A stretch of 64,000 bases of DNA. Origin: DATLSM01 sp035534175. Lineage in GTDB: Bacteria; Actinomycetota; Thermoleophilia; Solirubrobacterales; 70-9. Below, piece by piece: positions 9,720 to 18,615 of this stretch. The first letter of the stretch is position 1, and each line of letters starts with the position of its first letter. The notes under the pieces are model-generated. The model made no database searches. It saw only the letters and a list, made by a program, of their open reading frames with translations, and was not told where the DNA came from. A program made the position numbers and the translations under genes. The stretch covers positions 9,763-73,762 of the forward strand of contig DATLSM010000097.1 of assembly GCA_035534175.1 (NCBI GenBank), given 5' to 3'.

Positions 9720-10267
9720 TTGCCGAATTCGCCCGCCAAAGCCCGGATTTTCTATGACAATCTGGCGCTGGTCGACTCCATCCCGGTCGAGTGCGGGTTT
9801 GGTCGCGATGACGAGGCGCTCGCAGCTCGCCGATGCCCTGTTCGCGCTCGATGGCACGCCCAGGGCGCTGGCGCTGACCAGCCCCAAGCTCGACGAGAAG
9901 CAGGTCTGCCTGACGCTCCTCGCGCGCTGCGAGCGCCAGCCTGGCCAGACGCTGATCCTGATCGGCTACAAGAACCTCCGCGGCGAGCGCTTCGAAGCCG
10001 AACTTGCCAAGTTCGAAGCGAAGATCGTCCGTCCGCGCCGCAAGGACGAGCGCGGCCCACGGGCCCCACCTGGCGCCGATCCGCCAGCGAATCGAGTCGA
10101 TCGACTGGACCGCCAAGGACATCCTCACCCTCGCGCGTCACGGCGCTCGCACTCTTCACAACCTGTTCGTGCGCATTGCGATGCGCTTCCCCGCACTGGC
10201 TGCCGCCGTGACCCTAAACCACTGTCTCGGCCGCACCAGCCGCTCGCTAGCCTATTACACGACCTGA
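9720..10267 (+). pseudogene. IS982-type transposase remnant
   Basis: Three reading frames must be joined to follow the protein. Frame one holds LALVDSIPVECG (first catalytic Asp). A second frame, from about 9800, holds ALTSPKLDEKQVCLTLLA...LIGYKN...KIVRPRRKDE. A third, from about 10060, holds LAPIRQRIESIDWTAKDIL and ends LGRTSRSLAYYTT at 10267. The order and motifs match the DDE core of IS982-family transposases. The second catalytic Asp, normally in GDKNY, reads Tyr here (GYKNL). About 15-20 residues between the first two blocks are deleted and the N-terminal third is absent. It is a dead insertion-sequence relic. I could not define inverted repeats or target duplications. Confidence 0.65.
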
Positions 10268-10431
10268 TGATCCGTGGCACAACTCACTAGCGTGGCCGGG
10301 GGGAAGGGCAGCTAGGTGGCGCCGGTTGTCGGCGCCGAAGGTCAGCTGACCTGATTCGATCGCGTGTGCCAGAGTGCCCGCCTGCCACTCCATGCGCTTA
10401 ACGCTTATTTCACGTGCCGCAGGAACAGGCG

Positions 10432-11529
10432 TTAACGCTGCGCCTTGATTCGCCACTGGTATCGCGCGGCATCAGGACTGCTGTTGTCGTTGCCGTCCAG
10501 CGCGCGCACCGCGAAGTAGTGATGTCCCACCCTTAGGTGCTTGAAACGGGCGGGGGACGCGCAGGGCGCGAAAGGACGCGAGTCGAGCTTGCACTCGAAC
10601 CTCACCGTGGTTTCCGTCCCTTTGAACCAAAAGAGCGCCCCACGCTTTGCAGTCAGCTTGGCCGGGCGGCCAAACAGGAACACCTGCAACGGTGGTTGCT
10701 GGGGCTGCAAGAGTGGAGCAATCCCTTCCCCTTCGAGCGTCGCAAACTGCTCACCCCCCGCCGCGTTGTCGAGAATCCCTAGGTCCGCGCTGAGGCGACC
10801 GGGAGTGCTGGGCGAAAAAGCCACTTCAATGGTGCAAGTACCCTGGGGAGTCAGGACCACATTAGCCCCACAGGAGCCGCCGACGATCCGGAATTGGTTG
10901 GCGTTGGAGTGCTGGTGGTTGGCCAGCGTGACATTGAAGATCTTGACATCCAATTCGCCTTCGTTGGTGACGATCACTGTCCGGGGGGGTGAGGGTCTCG
11001 TCCCTGCTTCGAGCGGTAGAAACGTCAGTGACGCGGGCGACAGCGAGATCGTTCGAGCGGTACCTGTCATTTTCGCCTGCGCGTTGACATTGCCCGGCTG
11101 GCATGTTTCGCGTTTAGGATCGCAATACTCGCTAAACGGAGCAGCAACCGAGAGCGTGCCCCACTTGGGCCCGGGGAGGTTGGGGTTGAACGCAATGTCG
11201 ATCGTGCAGCTTGCTCCGGGTTCCAGCGTACCGCAATCGTTCGATGTGATGACGAACACTTCTGGATCGCCGTATTCCTGGGGACCCCAGGCGATCGCGA
11301 CGTAATTAACCGAGAGGCTGAATTCGCCGGTATTCGTGAGCGTGAAGGCCTTTGGCGGGGAGGGCCCCGTTCCCGGCACCTTGGTGCCGAAGTCGTAGGA
11401 GGAAGGATCAAACGACATGCTCGCGGCGCCAGCGGTGGACGTGGTGGAGGCGTGAGCCGAGACGGCGAAGAACAGCATCCCGACGACTGCCATGATGGCT
11501 ACGCATCTGACGACTTTTGACAATTTCAC
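10432..11529 (-). CDS. Secreted choice-of-anchor (ASH-like) domain protein
   Basis: About 365 residues from a GTG at 11529 (AGGGA 6 nt upstream); ATG 11535 is an alternative and the frame is open to 11574. The signal peptide core (VVGMLFFAVSAHA) ends near residue 27. Two similar domains follow, each with the pattern SFDPSSYDFGTKVPGTGPSPPKAFTLTNTGE...FNPNLPG. This is the choice-of-anchor D / ASPM-SPD2-Hydin Ig-like fold, at residues about 35-155 and 160-270. The C-terminal 90 residues resemble a short Ig-like domain with paired Cys (FECKLDSRPFAPCASP) common in large actinobacterial surface proteins. Likely extracellular and structural; no catalytic motif is seen. It stands alone on the minus strand. 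Confidence 0.8.
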   Translation of the reverse strand: MKLSKVVRCVAIMAVVGMLFFAVSAHASTTSTAGAASMSFDPSSYDFGTKVPGTGPSPPKAFTLTNTGEFSLSVNYVAIAWGPQEYGDPEVFVITSNDCGTLEPGASCTIDIAFNPNLPGPKWGTLSVAAPFSEYCDPKRETCQPGNVNAQAKMTGTARTISLSPASLTFLPLEAGTRPSPPRTVIVTNEGELDVKIFNVTLANHQHSNANQFRIVGGSCGANVVLTPQGTCTIEVAFSPSTPGRLSADLGILDNAAGGEQFATLEGEGIAPLLQPQQPPLQVFLFGRPAKLTAKRGALFWFKGTETTVRFECKLDSRPFAPCASPARFKHLRVGHHYFAVRALDGNDNSSPDAARYQWRIKAQR

Positions 11530-11955
11530 GCCCATTCCCTGTGACTCAGTCTGCCACGCGGCTCCCCTGGCCACGCAACGTTTAGCTGCATCTTACATCC
11601 AACTTCGAGCGCTCCTGCCGGAGAGGGACCAAGCGCAGGTACGCAGCTACCCGACCGAGAAGCCTGTTCCGCTCCTGCGCGCCTGATCACCCAGTCAAGC
11701 GTCCCGGAAGGGTCCTCGATGCTCCTGCGGTTCGGGCGACGCGGGGCACCCCGCGGCCCAGCCTCCTCTGCGTCGTCAATACCAAGACGGCGGAATGCCG
11801 CCTTCGGCTCAAGGCATAGACCTCAGTCTGATGCGAACGCTCGTTCCAAATCTGCACCGTTCTGAGGTGATGGCTCTGTTCCTGCGAGGGCTTCCGGGCG
11901 AGCACCAGGGCAACCACCGCAGGGATCGGCGCGCTTGGACGAGCTGGGGGACCGC
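11530..11955 (-). other. Non-coding gap
   Basis: About 430 bp between the ASH-like gene and the lipoprotein gene. Short frames here lack ribosome sites and family-like sequence. I see no repeat or convincing terminator. Confidence 0.3.
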
Positions 11956-12594
11956 TCAGGGCGTGGTGGGGCTGAGCGGCAGCCCCGGTGCCAGACCTAT
12001 CGCCTTCCAGACACCCTTTTGTCGTTTCATCACGAAGAAGCTGCGGGGACCACCGGCGGGCTTGTAGATGACGAAGGCGGTGGCGCCCTTGACCCGCACC
12101 GAGGTAACCGTAGCGTGCGCCGCCTTACGGGCGGTAGCAGTGATCTGGGGGGAAACCAGCAGCCTCTTCAGCACACCGGTGCATGCCCTGCCCTGGAAGT
12201 GCTTGAGTTTGAGGAAACCCTGCAGCTGTTCGCGGTTGGCTGTGCCGAGGCCCGCGCAGAGCTTGGCGTAGTCGTGGGAGGCGAGGGCGACGAAGAATGC
12301 GCGGGCGGCCGTGCTCGCCCCGGCTTTTTCGGCACCGCTGGCCGGCGAGCCGAAATCGAGGATTCCCTTAATGCCCCCGGCGCTCGAGGAAGAACTCGAG
12401 CCGGTGGCGGGCGTATGCCCGGATGCCGCGGCGGGCGTGCCCTGTTTGCCCTGGGTAGAAGCCGACGTGGCGACGGGCGGGCTGCCCGCTTCGGAGTTGC
12501 CTTGCGTCGTGCTTGTGCTGGCAGAGCCGCAGGCGGTGACGGCGAAGATAAGGAAGCCTACCGCGAGGGTCAGGCGAAGAGGCGATCTCGGCAT
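11956..12594 (-). CDS. Small lipoprotein, Ser/Thr-rich
   Basis: 212 residues from ATG at 12594 (a TTG one codon upstream is also open). Residues 1-21 form a lipoprotein signal, MPRSPLRL then a hydrophobic core ending in the lipobox FAVTAC, so the Cys near residue 21 should be lipidated and the protein anchored on the outer face of the membrane. A 60-residue Ser/Thr/Ala/Gly linker follows. A compact domain from about residue 75 contains AARAFFVALASHDYAKLCAGLG and ends in beta-rich sequence (ATVTSVRVKGATAFVIYKPAGGPRSFFVMKR). This outline is common for actinobacterial lipoproteins with an NTF2-like domain, but I do not assign a function. No operon partner is evident. Confidence 0.75.
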   Translation of the reverse strand: MPRSPLRLTLAVGFLIFAVTACGSASTSTTQGNSEAGSPPVATSASTQGKQGTPAAASGHTPATGSSSSSSAGGIKGILDFGSPASGAEKAGASTAARAFFVALASHDYAKLCAGLGTANREQLQGFLKLKHFQGRACTGVLKRLLVSPQITATARKAAHATVTSVRVKGATAFVIYKPAGGPRSFFVMKRQKGVWKAIGLAPGLPLSPTTP

Positions 12595-12828
12595 CAACTG
12601 GATTATCGGTCGTGACTCTTAATTAAGCGCAGGTTATGTGGGCGGAAGGATTAGCTGAAATGACCGATGGGCATTCGAGAAATCCTCTTGATGGCAAATC
12701 CCTCGTCAACAGATTTGATCCCGCCCCAACCTCCGTTTGAGCCGGACCAGGTCCCACGGAGACAGTGATCCACCCCCGCTCTGATGGAGTTCGGTTTCTA
12801 GAGTCCTTCGGCCCCAAGGAGGATTCAG

Positions 12829-13089
12829 ATGCCCCTGGCGACGCTCCCGTGGTGGAAAAGCCTCGCGGTGATGAACGAGAACAAGGGGGTCTTCGGCCTC
12901 AACATGCTCAAATGGTGGGACCGCGCGGGCAGCCTTGACCGCCTCACTATGCCGCTGATGGGCGACCTCCAGGCAGGTCGTTTGGAGCCGGTCATCGCCG
13001 CGGCGTTCCCGTTCGAGCGGGCTGGCGACGCTCACCGGCTGTTTGCCGAGCGTCGCAACGTCGGCAAGGTGGTGCTGGCTCGCTCCTGA
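12829..13089 (+). pseudogene. C-terminal fragment of zinc-type alcohol dehydrogenase
   Basis: 86 residues matching only the last quarter of medium-chain dehydrogenase/quinone oxidoreductases: NENKGVFGLNMLKWWD, then VIAAAFPFERAGDAHRLFAERRNVGKVVLA at the C-terminus. The catalytic and most of the Rossmann parts are missing. An in-frame TAG at 12799 closes the frame upstream. The stump nevertheless has an excellent ribosome site (AAGGAGG, 6 nt before the ATG), so a short peptide might still be made. I read it as the relic of a deleted gene. Confidence 0.6.
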
Positions 13090-13267
13090 TATGGCCGTCG
13101 ATTGCCGAGGGCGGCCAGGCGTTCGTCCTAGACTTAATTGATGACTAACTACACCAGGTGATCGTCCAGACCACCGATCTGAGCGGCGAGCGGATGGTGG
13201 GCCGGGTGAGCTTCCTGGACTGTGCTGACCCTGGATCGAGGCCCTGAGCCGGCGAGCGCTGCCTGCC

Positions 13268-14200
13268 TCAGGCGACCCGCCGGATCGTCGCTCGTGCCCG
13301 GCGGCCGACCACCTCACCCCACTCGGAGTCCTCGAAGCGGGCGGGCGAGGTGGTGGCGAGGAACTCGGCCAGCACCCTCGCCAGGCTCTCCGGATCTTCA
13401 AGATTGGGGAAATGCGCCGCGCGGGGGAGCGCCTCGAAGCGACAGTTGGGAATCGCCCGCTCTGCCGCGAGCCCGTGGGCGATCGGGATCGTGCGGTCGC
13501 GCTCCCCCCAGACGATCAGCGTCGGCATCTCGGCCAGGAGGTAGAGACGGTCGCGGGCGCTGACCCGCTGCCCCTGGACGTCGATCACGGAACGCAGAGT
13601 CTGGAGGAAGGCATTGCGCGATCCGGGCTCCCGCAGGGGCTCCAGCGCCCGCGCCACCGCCTGCAGGTAGACGCCGGAGGGGTTATCGCGAGCGCGCAGC
13701 CGTGTGCCCGCGGCGGCGATCGCCCCAACCAGGCGCGGCCGGGTAGCGAGGCTCAGCAGGGCGGCCGAGCCGGGCAGGGCGGCGGCGCGCAGCAGCGGGC
13801 TGACCCCGCGTCCGAGGCCGCCACTGGAAATCAGCACCAGCCGCTCGGTGCGCTGGGGGAACTGGTAGAAGAACTGCATCGCCACGCCGCCGCCCAGCGA
13901 GTGCCCGACGATCGTCGCTCGCTCCAGTCCCAGAGCTGCCAGCAGGTCGCGGATGCTGGCGGCGTGGGCGCCGAGCGAGTAGTCGCCGCGCGGTGTGGCG
14001 GAGTCGCCGTGGCCGATCAGGTCGGGGGCGATGACAAGGTGGGAGCCGGCCAGGCGTGAGGCCACCGCCGCCCAGTGCCTGGAGGAGTTGACCATGCCGT
14101 GGATCAGGACGACGGCCGGCCCCTCGCCGGCGATCCGGTAGACCGCCCGATGGCCGTGGAGGTCGACCTCGTGCGCCACGAACGCGCTGCCGCTGTCCAT
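13268..14200 (-). CDS. Alpha/beta hydrolase
   Basis: 310 residues, a normal length for single-domain alpha/beta hydrolases. The oxyanion motif HGM follows strand 3 (VVLIHGMVNSSRHW, residues 31-43). The nucleophile elbow is GHSLGG with Ser101. Asp235 in WGERDRTIP and His263 in AAHFPNLEDP complete a serine triad. The cap region between about 135 and 215 is Arg/Leu/Ala-rich. Substrate is unknown; relatives include esterases, lactonases and C-C bond hydrolases (MhpC/BphD style). The gene is monocistronic, with a modest ribosome site (TAGGG). Confidence 0.85.
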   Translation of the reverse strand: MDSGSAFVAHEVDLHGHRAVYRIAGEGPAVVLIHGMVNSSRHWAAVASRLAGSHLVIAPDLIGHGDSATPRGDYSLGAHAASIRDLLAALGLERATIVGHSLGGGVAMQFFYQFPQRTERLVLISSGGLGRGVSPLLRAAALPGSAALLSLATRPRLVGAIAAAGTRLRARDNPSGVYLQAVARALEPLREPGSRNAFLQTLRSVIDVQGQRVSARDRLYLLAEMPTLIVWGERDRTIPIAHGLAAERAIPNCRFEALPRAAHFPNLEDPESLARVLAEFLATTSPARFEDSEWGEVVGRRARATIRRVA

Positions 14201-14465
14201 CTCGGCACCCTAGGCCATCTCAGGCCCTCACCGATCCCTTCTTCGCCCTCCTTCGACCGAGATTGCCCCATCTGCGCTGGTGGTGACTCGCCGCTGCCCA
14301 CTACATCGCGGATCGACGGAGCGAAGACGAACTTTCACGCCTCTGGTAGTTGAAGTGGGGGTGCGCCCAACGATCTTCAAGCAAAGGTGCAGCGAATGGT
14401 TTGGCCGCTGAAACACGGGGCGTTTGACGCGGTCCTCAATCGGGCGGCGAAGAGCGGGTAGAAGA

Positions 14466-15812
14466 TTAGGCCACGTCTTTCAGCAGTTCGGGAAGTTGAG
14501 AAGCCGGCGTAAACTCATATTTTCTCCCTAAGCGATGCTGCTCTAGGAGCCCCTTATCGGCAAGCTGCTTCAGGTCGGTCCGAGCCGTCTCATGCGTGAC
14601 GTTATGGCTCAAAGCGTGGGACTGAAACGAATACGCTGCGTCGGGATTGCGGACCGCATTGCCAAGAAGGGCAAGCTGCCGGTGATTGAACTCCGGCGAC
14701 CCTTTGATGAGTTTCTCTACATCGCGGACCTCTTTCACCTTCTTGCGTAAATAGGAATGAAGCTGATCAACCGCGCGCAGGATGACTTCAAGTTGGTAGA
14801 CGATGAAATAGGTCGTATCTCGACCATCGGTCTCCGTATAGAGAAAGGCCTTCGTGTATTTCGCCGGAGCTTCACGGAGAATGCTCGAAATCGACAGGTA
14901 CTCGACCAGCCAATAGCCATGGGTCCGCATATACCAGTAGAAGAGCGCCCTGGCCGTTCGGCCATTCCCGTCTTCGAACGGATGATCAAAGGCCAGCCAA
15001 AAATGCAAGACGATGGCCCGGATCACCGGGTGGATGAACCGACCGCCTTCCCCTTCATTCGCAAATTTGCATAGCGCCATCAGGCGGTCCTCCAACTGCT
15101 CGGCCGGCGGAGGCGTGTAAAGAAGCGAGTGGTCGTTTCGGTCATAAACGGCCACTCGCTCTTCGCCGGGTTGCTGGAGCCTTCCGGCAGCGTCTGGATT
15201 CGCCAAAGTGCCCTGGGTGAGGATGCGCTGCAACTCCAAGACCGTCTCTGGCGTCAATTCATCCCCGATGCCTTCGCGCATAAATTGGAGCGCCGCGTAG
15301 TTGTTGAAGATCATCCGCTCGCTGCGATCCTTCGGGGCCCGCCCGGAGCGCAACAAAGCCTTAGCTGCCTTCCGAGATGTTGTAGCTCCCTCAAGCTGGC
15401 TCGAGCGGATGGCCTCCTCCATGAGTGAGTTGACCAAGTAGTGTTGCCGAGCTTGATCGTCGGCTGTGACTATGTCGGCCATGGCAATCTCGCCGCTGCA
15501 GCGCTGATCCACGTGGTGCAGGGACTCAAAGACAAGATCTGGGATGGAGTAGACGCATTTCTTACCGGCAGAGTCTGTTAGTGGTAGCTCTCTGAAGTTT
15601 TGTTTCCGCCGGAACCTGAGAGCGAACCACCACTCGCGGTAACTGCAGCCGGGGGGCGGCTTCAGGCGCCGCATCTTGTCCCAATGGAGATATTGGCCTG
15701 GCCTCTCGGCAATATCGCCTTGGATCAATTGCAACATGCGTTCGGCCTCGATCTCTCCGAGGAGATCTGCATCTTTTGGGGGGGGTTCTACATACGTCGG
15801 TGCCAGCTCCAA
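14466..15812 (-). CDS. Fic-family adenylyltransferase with winged helix
   Basis: 448 residues. The catalytic Fic motif HPFEDGNGRTAR (residues 277-288) is intact, so AMP transfer onto a protein hydroxyl is expected. The inhibitory helix motif SSQLEG (137-142) lies before the Fic core, as in class II (N-terminally inhibited) Fic proteins. An N-terminal domain (1-120) carries YVEPPPKDADLL and WDKMRRLKPP, conserved in this subfamily. A C-terminal winged-helix segment (about 380-440, SHNVTHETARTDLKQLADKGLLEQ) suggests DNA binding or autoregulation. The frame opens at a TTG at 15812 with no clear ribosome site. No separate antitoxin gene is adjacent, consistent with the built-in inhibitory motif. 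Confidence 0.88.
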   Translation of the reverse strand: MELAPTYVEPPPKDADLLGEIEAERMLQLIQGDIAERPGQYLHWDKMRRLKPPPGCSYREWWFALRFRRKQNFRELPLTDSAGKKCVYSIPDLVFESLHHVDQRCSGEIAMADIVTADDQARQHYLVNSLMEEAIRSSQLEGATTSRKAAKALLRSGRAPKDRSERMIFNNYAALQFMREGIGDELTPETVLELQRILTQGTLANPDAAGRLQQPGEERVAVYDRNDHSLLYTPPPAEQLEDRLMALCKFANEGEGGRFIHPVIRAIVLHFWLAFDHPFEDGNGRTARALFYWYMRTHGYWLVEYLSISSILREAPAKYTKAFLYTETDGRDTTYFIVYQLEVILRAVDQLHSYLRKKVKEVRDVEKLIKGSPEFNHRQLALLGNAVRNPDAAYSFQSHALSHNVTHETARTDLKQLADKGLLEQHRLGRKYEFTPASQLPELLKDVA

Positions 15813-15879
15813 ATTAGTCCAAATCTATCCAAGGGTTTGGAATTCTAGCATCAACTCCAAGCATTTGGATGGATTTGGA
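15808..15879. promoter_or_regulatory. TCCAAA/TTTGGA array upstream of fic
   Basis: Seven copies of a TCCAA(A)/TTTGGA core occur in about 70 bp: forward copies start near 15808, 15818, 15828 and 15856, reverse copies near 15835, 15863 and 15873. Two pairs form palindromes TCCAA-N3-TTTGGA (15828-15841 and 15856-15869), 28 bp centre to centre. Another TCCAAA lies near 15952. The array overlaps the presumed TTG start of the Fic gene, so it is a plausible autoregulatory operator for its winged helix. The remaining gap to 16221 shows no gene I would support. Confidence 0.5.
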
Positions 15880-16221
15880 ATAAGGGTGGATTGCCCCGGA
15901 TCTTCCCTCAAATCAGCTGGAGCTCCCACGCATCGAAGCCAGGCCAAAGTCCAAATGATCTTCGGCCATGGCACCGCCCGCGTGCGCTCGGCGGTGTCAA
16001 TCACCTGCCCGTCGAGGGCCGCTCCCACAGCGTCACCTTCAAACTCAACCGGGCCGAACATGCGACGGGGAGGACATGCCTAGAGAGCCACAATCCTGCG
16101 TGACGAGCACCCGCGACCACCCTTGGCCTTAAGAAGAGCGACGGTGAACAGCGGACCGGCTATGCGGCCAAATCCGGGCTCCAACGGCCTACTGATTCAA
16201 ACTGAGACACCACCTCTGCGC

Positions 16222-16911
16222 TCAACTGCTTTCCTCCAGCGCTTCACGCGGGTCGATGCCTTCGAGTGGCCAGTGACGAACCACCCCCGGGTGCCAAGTG
16301 CCGTCTTCCTCCCGGGTCAGGATGAAGCGGCTGATCGTCAGCTGGCCGCCCTCATGGTCGCCGTAGAGCAGATCGACGGTCAGCGTTCCACCGATCTCGA
16401 AGGCCTCCTCCAGGCCCTCGCGAAACGGATCGTTGGGCTGGCGTATCGCCCCCTGCCAAAAGCCCGTGTCGCCGGCCGGCACGTACAGGTCGCGTGTCTG
16501 CCGGCGGTGCTCCGCCGGCTCGGCGTGGGGCGTGCTGAGCTCCGGACGTCGCGCCGCGAAATGCCAGGCCTGAAGCACGGCGAGGCCGTTGCCCACGTTG
16601 CGAAGCGGGATCACGAAGTAGTAGCTCTCGCCCTCGCGCTCGACGGCGGCCGCTCCTCCCCTGATCTTCACCATCCGCCCCTCTCCGAAGCGGACCATCT
16701 CGGGTGGGTCGGTCAGGCGCGAGGGGGCCAGCACCGGCCGCAGGCCGAGCAGCAGCGCCCGCTCGGCGATCGCCGTCGAGCGTTCGGCGATGCGCGCCGA
16801 ACGCTGGCCAAAGCGCACCGAGGAATACGTCGCGACGGCCAGCACGAGCGTGCCGGCGGCGGTTGCCAGGGAGGCAACCGTTGGCCAGTCGACGGCGAAG
16901 GGCGGCGTCAT
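16222..16911 (-). CDS. Single-pass membrane protein, unknown function
   Basis: 229 residues from ATG 16911; the frame is open further upstream but that part looks non-coding. The N-terminus (residues about 8-28, WPTVASLATAAGTLVLAVATYSSV) is a membrane helix. It is followed by a short helical stretch RFGQRSARIAERSTAIAERALLLGLRP, a pattern seen in many uncharacterised single-pass proteins. The cytoplasmic or exported C-terminal domain is beta-rich (VKIRGGAAAVEREGESYYFVIPLRNVGNGLAVL...GTLTVDLLYGDHEGGQLTISRFIL). No catalytic signature is visible. It is followed on the plus strand by nothing close, and the next minus-strand gene is 410 bp away. Confidence 0.7.
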   Translation of the reverse strand: MTPPFAVDWPTVASLATAAGTLVLAVATYSSVRFGQRSARIAERSTAIAERALLLGLRPVLAPSRLTDPPEMVRFGEGRMVKIRGGAAAVEREGESYYFVIPLRNVGNGLAVLQAWHFAARRPELSTPHAEPAEHRRQTRDLYVPAGDTGFWQGAIRQPNDPFREGLEEAFEIGGTLTVDLLYGDHEGGQLTISRFILTREEDGTWHPGVVRHWPLEGIDPREALEESS

Positions 16912-17320
16912 CCCTGCGGATGCTCTCGCCTGTGGCGGACGGGTGGTGAGGGGCGGTCGGGAAGCAGGGACCTCGGGGCGATCCTCGCCGCCCTCAAAGA
17001 GGGTGTAAAGGTGCCCGGATCGACGCGGCTGGCCGGCGGCGAGGTACTCGACGCTGATCGCGATAAGGCGCCAGGGAAATGCCCGGATTCCCCTCTTGCC
17101 GCCGCCCGCCCAGGGAAAAGGAGACGACGACAATCCGCTCTTCCCCTGACCGTCTCGACGGGAGTAGGGGGCGGGCTCGCTCGATCGCGCCTTCCCCGGC
17201 GACCTCGCCGGCGGCATCCTCCAGGCGAGGGCCCCAGAACACGGGAGGATCCCGATCAGTCGGGGCGCGGGCGTCACCGACTTCAACCCCCCGCGGGTCA
17301 TCTGCCAAGGTCTGGCGACC
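16912..17320 (-). other. Non-coding gap
   Basis: About 410 bp between two minus-strand envelope genes. Frames across it are Arg/Pro/Gly-rich without any recognisable domain and appear to be chance high-GC frames. I see no repeat. Confidence 0.3.
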
Positions 17321-18124
17321 TCACCCCCGCACCTTGCAGGCCTTGACGAAAGAGCCGGCGAGAAAGGTGCCGTCCTTGAATTCGAATTCGCCTTTGGCCT
17401 GCAGGTGACCGGTTTCGCAGCGAGCATTGACGTAGGAGTAGTGGTGGCCCCTGTAGGTCCATTGGCGCCCGATCCTCAGGTGGCCGGAGATCGGGATGCC
17501 CGATCCCCCGGCGATCGTCGGGATCGTGCCTTTGGTCCGGTAGCCATAGACGCCGTCGTGGATGCGTTCGATCACGATCGGGACGATGAAGGTGGTCGCC
17601 ACGGGAGAGGCCAGGTAGGCGTGGGCGATCACGGTGTCATCGCCGTGGATCCTGGGTCCGTTGAAGATCGTGATCGGCGAGCTGAGGTTGAAGGGCTGCG
17701 ATTCGGGGAAGGCGATGGTCGCGGTGCCTTCGCCCTCGCCGACGATCGCCCCCGGGCAGTTGTGGCGGGCGGCCGCGGTGGTCGTCGCCTCCAGCTTTGC
17801 CGAGGTGCAGACTTCAAGCCCGGTGGTCTGCACCGAACCGTGGCGGTCGAAGTCGATCGTGATCGTGTGCAGGATCGGCGGCAGGGCGCCGGAGAGGGTC
17901 GAGACGCTGCCGCCGCCGCGCAGGATGATCGGGGCGTTTTCGTGTTTGGGCAGGGCCCTGGGGGAGAAGCTGCCTTCGGCGTTGACGACGACCGGGCCGG
18001 CGACGATGCGCAGGGCGAAGGCGCTGGTGGCGGTGAGCAGGAGGACAAGGAGAAAAGCTGCGGCCAACGTGGCCCTGCGACGTCGGCGGATGAGTGCGAG
18101 GGGAGTGAACCTTCGAGCGCTCAT
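17321..18124 (-). CDS. Secreted protein of unknown function
   Basis: 267 residues. A signal peptide with a strongly basic n-region (RRRRRATLAAAFLLVLLLTATSAFA) is cleaved near residue 38. The mature protein is beta-rich, with SFSPRALPKHENAPIILRGGGSVSTLSG, then LHTITIDFDRHGSVQTTGLEVC and CPGAIVGEGEGTATIAFPES. Three Cys pairs are possible. Proteins with this exact outline are frequent in Solirubrobacterales and remain uncharacterised. The gene is monocistronic with a weak ribosome site. No enzyme motif is visible. Confidence 0.8.
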   Translation of the reverse strand: MSARRFTPLALIRRRRRATLAAAFLLVLLLTATSAFALRIVAGPVVVNAEGSFSPRALPKHENAPIILRGGGSVSTLSGALPPILHTITIDFDRHGSVQTTGLEVCTSAKLEATTTAAARHNCPGAIVGEGEGTATIAFPESQPFNLSSPITIFNGPRIHGDDTVIAHAYLASPVATTFIVPIVIERIHDGVYGYRTKGTIPTIAGGSGIPISGHLRIGRQWTYRGHHYSYVNARCETGHLQAKGEFEFKDGTFLAGSFVKACKVRG

Positions 18125-18567
18125 GGTTCAGTCTATAGCGCCTGTAGTCGAGCCGAAGCGAGTTCAGGGATGCTCTCCCTCTGGCGTCAGAGAAGTAGAC
18201 GCCGACGCCGGAGAGGAGGGAATGGTCGCCGCTGAGGTATTGAAATCTCGCTTGGCGCTTGGGGAAAGGACGGCCACCCCCGCCGATCGATTCGCACCAC
18301 GCTGCGGTCCGCGGCCAGGTCTTGCGGCGAACGGACTTTGCCCGGCGCGGCGGTGGCGCGAGCTTTTGATCTCAAGCTGGCGAGGCGAGCGCCGGGCCAA
18401 GCGGAGACGAGGTCAGAGCAGGCTCGAACTTCGGTGTACCGGGCCAGCGAAGATCAGGAGCCCCGCATATTTGGGCTTCTACCCACAGCGGTGCCAGCGA
18501 TCGGTCAGCTCGATCACCTCGTCAAGTCCCCCCCAGCCTCGATCCAGGCGGGCGGAGCGCGTCTTGG

Positions 18568-18591
18568 CGCGATAGGTTACGATATATCGCG
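18568..18591 (+). promoter_or_regulatory. Inverted repeat upstream of padR
   Basis: A perfect 7-bp inverted repeat CGCGATA-N10-TATCGCG sits 25 bp before the PadR start. PadR proteins usually bind such dyads and repress their own promoter. TATATCGC from the right arm recurs at the second padR gene (48103-48110). The rest of the 18125-18615 gap shows no gene. Confidence 0.55.
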
Positions 18592-18615
18592 TTAGTCCAA
18601 ACGAAAGGACACCAG

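Noticed and set aside
9445..10128. 227-codon minus-strand frame
   Set aside because: Antisense to the transposase relic and crosses the operon promoter; no family-like sequence.
16912..17427. Upstream extension of the 16222-16911 gene
   Set aside because: Adds 172 residues without any fold before a clear N-terminal membrane helix.
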